Shown: positions 6,230-7,935 of the stretch, piece by piece
Layout: the number at the start of each line of letters is the position of its first letter
Position numbering within the stretch: the first letter of the stretch is position 1
Origin: Gammaproteobacteria bacterium
GTDB taxonomy: Bacteria; Pseudomonadota; Gammaproteobacteria; UBA1113
DNA: 7,935 nucleotides
Assembly (NCBI GenBank): GCA_019752835.1
Contig: JAIELR010000160.1
Coordinates: 1 to 7,935, forward strand
Direction: 5' to 3'
Translations under genes and position numbers: made by a program
The notes under the pieces: generated by a model
The model's database searches: none
What the model was told of the DNA's origin: nothing
The model's input: only the letters and a program-made list of their open reading frames with translations

Positions 6230-6240
6230 GGCTGTGCGCT

Positions 6241-6276
6241 CCTCTCCCCAACCTCTCTCCCCCAGGGGAGAGGGGC
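6241..6276. repeat. Intact REP-like GC-rich palindrome
   Basis: CTCTCCCC at 6255-6262 is perfectly complementary to GGGGAGAG at 6265-6272 with a 2-base loop (CA). CCTCTCCCC at 6241-6249 can compete for the same right arm. The stretch CTCTCTCCC...GGGGAGAGGGG at 6253-6276 matches, apart from the loop, the palindrome restored at 1865-1879 plus 2194-2202. It sits 25 bp after the comEA-like stop and could stabilise the 3' end of that transcript, but with no T-run it is not a standard intrinsic terminator. Confidence 0.65.
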
Positions 6277-6400
6277 TTTAGCTCAGAGCTTAGCCTAAGT
6301 TTCTTGCGGGAGAAGAGGGGGCTTTTAGCTCAGAGCTTAATTCAAGTTTCCTGCCAGGGAGAGGAGTACTTGACGCAGAGCTTTGCCCAAGTTTCCAGCA
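6266..6400. repeat. Three imperfect tandem repeats of 42-49 bp
   Basis: The units are 6266-6307, 6308-6356 and 6357-6400. Each starts with GGGAGA and, after a variable stretch, has CAGAGCTT, then a CAAG or TAAG, GTTTC and a GC-rich end. Units 1 and 2 share TTAGCTCAGAGCTTA, and unit 3 is the most diverged. Each unit contains small palindromes (AGCTCAGAGCT at 6280-6290 and 6327-6337; CTTAGCCTAAG at 6289-6299). The units begin with the right arm of the REP-like palindrome, as if the array grew from it. There is no coding frame, and the array fills the gap between the convergent comEA-like gene and metI. Confidence 0.75.
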
Positions 6401-6418
6401 GAGAGAGGCGATTGTATA

Positions 6419-7066
6419 TCACCCGCGCATCTTCGCCAATCGCTCACCGAAAAACTGAATTCCCTGAACCATAATAACTAAGAGAGCAACAGTGATAAAC
6501 ATCAGTGTCGTGTTAAACATATTGTACCCATATTGAATGGCTAGATCCCCCAAACCACCGCCGCCAACAGCGCCAGCCATCGCAGAATAACCCACTAGAG
6601 TAACTACTGTTAATGTTAGGCCATTCACAATTCCAACATAGCTTTCGGGGAGTAAAATACGCAAAACGATTTGCGAGCGAGTCATGCCCATGGCAATTCC
6701 TGCCTCAATCAACCCAAACGGGACTTCTTGTAATGCATTATCGATAATTCGTGCAATAAAGGGCGCGGCGCCAATGGAAAGTGGAACAATGGCGGCGGCG
6801 GTTCCAATAGAAGTGCCCACCAATATGCGAGTAACGGGAATGAGCAAAACGAGCAAAATAATGAAGGGGATAGAGCGCAAAATATTTACTATAAACGTTA
6901 AGTTTTTATAAAGCCAGGGATGTTCTGCAAGTGAACCTGTGCGTGTAAGAAACAATGCGATTCCAATAGGTAAACCTAAAATGAGCGCAAAAAAGGTCGC
7001 AAAAAAAATCATTTCGAGGGTTTGGATGAGGCTAACGCCTAGAGCGAACCATAAGTCAGATGACAT
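6419..7066 (-). CDS. metI: Methionine ABC importer, permease subunit
   Basis: Inner-membrane permease of the MetNIQ methionine importer, which together with MetN moves methionine delivered by the binding protein MetQ. The product is 215 residues from the chosen ATG (E. coli MetI 217), with about five hydrophobic segments. The coupling loop that contacts MetN is clear: EAGIAMGMTRSQIVLRILLPE at residues 121-141. Other family stretches are NILRSIPFIILL, VGTSIG, GAAPFIARI and LVGYSAMAGAVGGGGLG. I chose ATG 7066 instead of the TTG five codons upstream because GAGGAG (complement of 7074-7079) lies seven bases before it and residues then align with the MetI N-terminus. It overlaps the end of metN by 11 bp, so translation is coupled. 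metQ does not follow, unlike in E. coli. Confidence 0.95.
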   Translation of the reverse strand: MSSDLWFALGVSLIQTLEMIFFATFFALILGLPIGIALFLTRTGSLAEHPWLYKNLTFIVNILRSIPFIILLVLLIPVTRILVGTSIGTAAAIVPLSIGAAPFIARIIDNALQEVPFGLIEAGIAMGMTRSQIVLRILLPESYVGIVNGLTLTVVTLVGYSAMAGAVGGGGLGDLAIQYGYNMFNTTLMFITVALLVIMVQGIQFFGERLAKMRG

Positions 7067-7935
7067 GTGCAAGCTCCTCAATAATAACGCCTTTTGATCT
7101 CAAAAAAGACAAGCCTGCATCGATATGAGGGTGATTTTCAATTTGTACGATCATCGTTCCCACTAAATCATTTCCCACAAACTCGAGATTGGCTTGTAAT
7201 ATATTAATTTCCAACTCATATGTTTTGACCAGATGAGCCATCAGCGGTTTTGCCGCAGAGTGTCCGTGAAAACGTATGCGCAAGAGTAAACCTGACATTT
7301 CTTCATGTTTACAAATCGAAAGCAAACGTTCATCCCATTCATGTCCACCTATATAACTGACCACAGCCTCGTGGCTAGGATGGGCGGGATCTATCAATTG
7401 GGCAAAAAATTCGGTAACGGGCTTAACTTGTAAAATATGGCCATTTTCAATCAATGCAACACGTTGGCAGCAATTCTTAACTACCTCAACTTCATGCGTA
7501 ATCAAGACGATAGTGATGCCGAGCTGCTGATTAATAGTTTGAAGCAATTGTAATATGCTTTGAGTTGAGTTTGGATCAAGTGCTGATGTGGCTTCATCAC
7601 AGAGTAAAATTTGAGGTTTTGTGGCGAGCGCTCTTGCAATCGCGGCTCGTTGTTTTTGACCTCCACTCAGCTGAGCAGGGCGGTGTCGAGCGCGATCTTT
7701 TAAACCCACTAAATCAAGTAATTCATTCACTCGAGCATTGATTTCAGTTTTGGGTGTATGAATAATTTGAAGGGGAAGAGCAATATTTTCCCAAACAGTT
7801 TTACTCGATAATAGATTAAATTGCTGAAAAATCATGCCAATATTACGTCTTGCCTCACGTAATTGAGAGGGATTCAATGCAACTTGGTCTTGGCCATTGA
7901 TAACAATTTGGCCTGATGTTGGTTTTTCAAGTAAA
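7056..7935 (-). CDS. metN: Methionine ABC importer, ATP-binding subunit, 5' end beyond the window
   Basis: ATPase of the MetNIQ importer, on the cytoplasmic face of the inner membrane. The frame stays open to the window edge (visible N-terminal part LLEKPTSGQIVINGQD), so the TTG at 7877 is an internal Leu codon and the real start, with Walker A, lies outside. Seen in order: Q-loop MIFQQFNLL, signature LSGGQKQR, Walker B ILLCDEA, D-loop SALD and H-loop LITHE. The last 80 or so residues form the C-terminal NIL/ACT-like domain (GLLLRIRFHGHSA to the end) that in MetN binds methionine and shuts down transport, so feedback control is probably retained. NIL-domain presence and the following metI separate it from other ABC ATPases. 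It ends 11 bp inside metI. Confidence 0.95.
   Translation of the reverse strand, partial: LLEKPTSGQIVINGQDQVALNPSQLREARRNIGMIFQQFNLLSSKTVWENIALPLQIIHTPKTEINARVNELLDLVGLKDRARHRPAQLSGGQKQRAAIARALATKPQILLCDEATSALDPNSTQSILQLLQTINQQLGITIVLITHEVEVVKNCCQRVALIENGHILQVKPVTEFFAQLIDPAHPSHEAVVSYIGGHEWDERLLSICKHEEMSGLLLRIRFHGHSAAKPLMAHLVKTYELEINILQANLEFVGNDLVGTMIVQIENHPHIDAGLSFLRSKGVIIEELAHVI
7074..7079 (-). promoter_or_regulatory. Shine-Dalgarno of metI inside the metN coding end
   Basis: GAGGAG on the minus strand, seven bases before ATG 7066. It decides the metI start: the upstream TTG would lie on top of this site and leave no ribosome binding site of its own. Confidence 0.75.

Noticed and set aside
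6255..6276. Intrinsic terminator after the comEA-like gene
   Set aside because: The stem is strong, but no T-run follows on either strand and it belongs to a repeat family, so I list it as a repeat.
6266..6400. CRISPR array
   Set aside because: The units are directly adjacent, unequal in length and without distinct spacers; this is an imperfect tandem repeat.
7875..7877. TTG as the start of metN
   Set aside because: The upstream frame continues with MetN-like sequence to the window edge, and Walker A must lie further upstream.

Overview
The window carries nine protein-coding genes (two cut by the window edges) of ordinary gammaproteobacterial housekeeping type. Between them lie unusually repeat-rich intergenic spaces. 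Base composition is moderately AT-rich. The gene set (dnaQ, nhaA, accD-folC-cvpA, a two-CBS protein, a ComEA-like protein, metI-metN) fits a low-GC gammaproteobacterium. A Legionellales/Coxiellaceae-like bacterium is a reasonable guess from protein flavour and palindromic intergenic repeats, but this is inference and no 16S or other marker is present.

Layout. 1-599 (+): 3' part of dnaQ (replicative proofreading exonuclease), overlapping by ATGA with nhaA (596-1783, Na+/H+ antiporter). 1784-2281: 498 bp without a gene, holding eroded GC-rich palindromic repeats and a 305-bp non-coding mobile element (element E1, 1880-2184). 2282-4375 (+): accD directly abutting folC. 4376-4736: a second 296-bp non-coding mobile element (E2, 4392-4687) between folC and cvpA. 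4737-5261 (+): cvpA, overlapping tail-to-tail by 8 bp with a two-CBS-domain gene on the minus strand (5254-5694). 5695-5911: AT-rich divergent promoter region. 5912-6229 (+): secreted ComEA-type helix-hairpin-helix protein. 6230-6418: palindrome plus three imperfect tandem repeats. 6419-7935 (-): metI and the 3' part of metN, a methionine ABC importer.

The proteins are all recognisable, so the most interesting content is non-coding. E1 and E2 both look like MITEs: terminal inverted repeats, target duplications of 9 and 10 bp, and no plausible coding capacity. They have different termini but share the same internal core, built of four repeated blocks that can fold as two short hairpins or one long one. 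E1 has landed inside the loop of a REP-like palindrome, and an uninterrupted copy of that palindrome is present at 6251-6276. E2 sits in the accD-folC-cvpA cluster, where enterobacteria carry dedD. Together these suggest a family of modular palindromic elements active in this genome.
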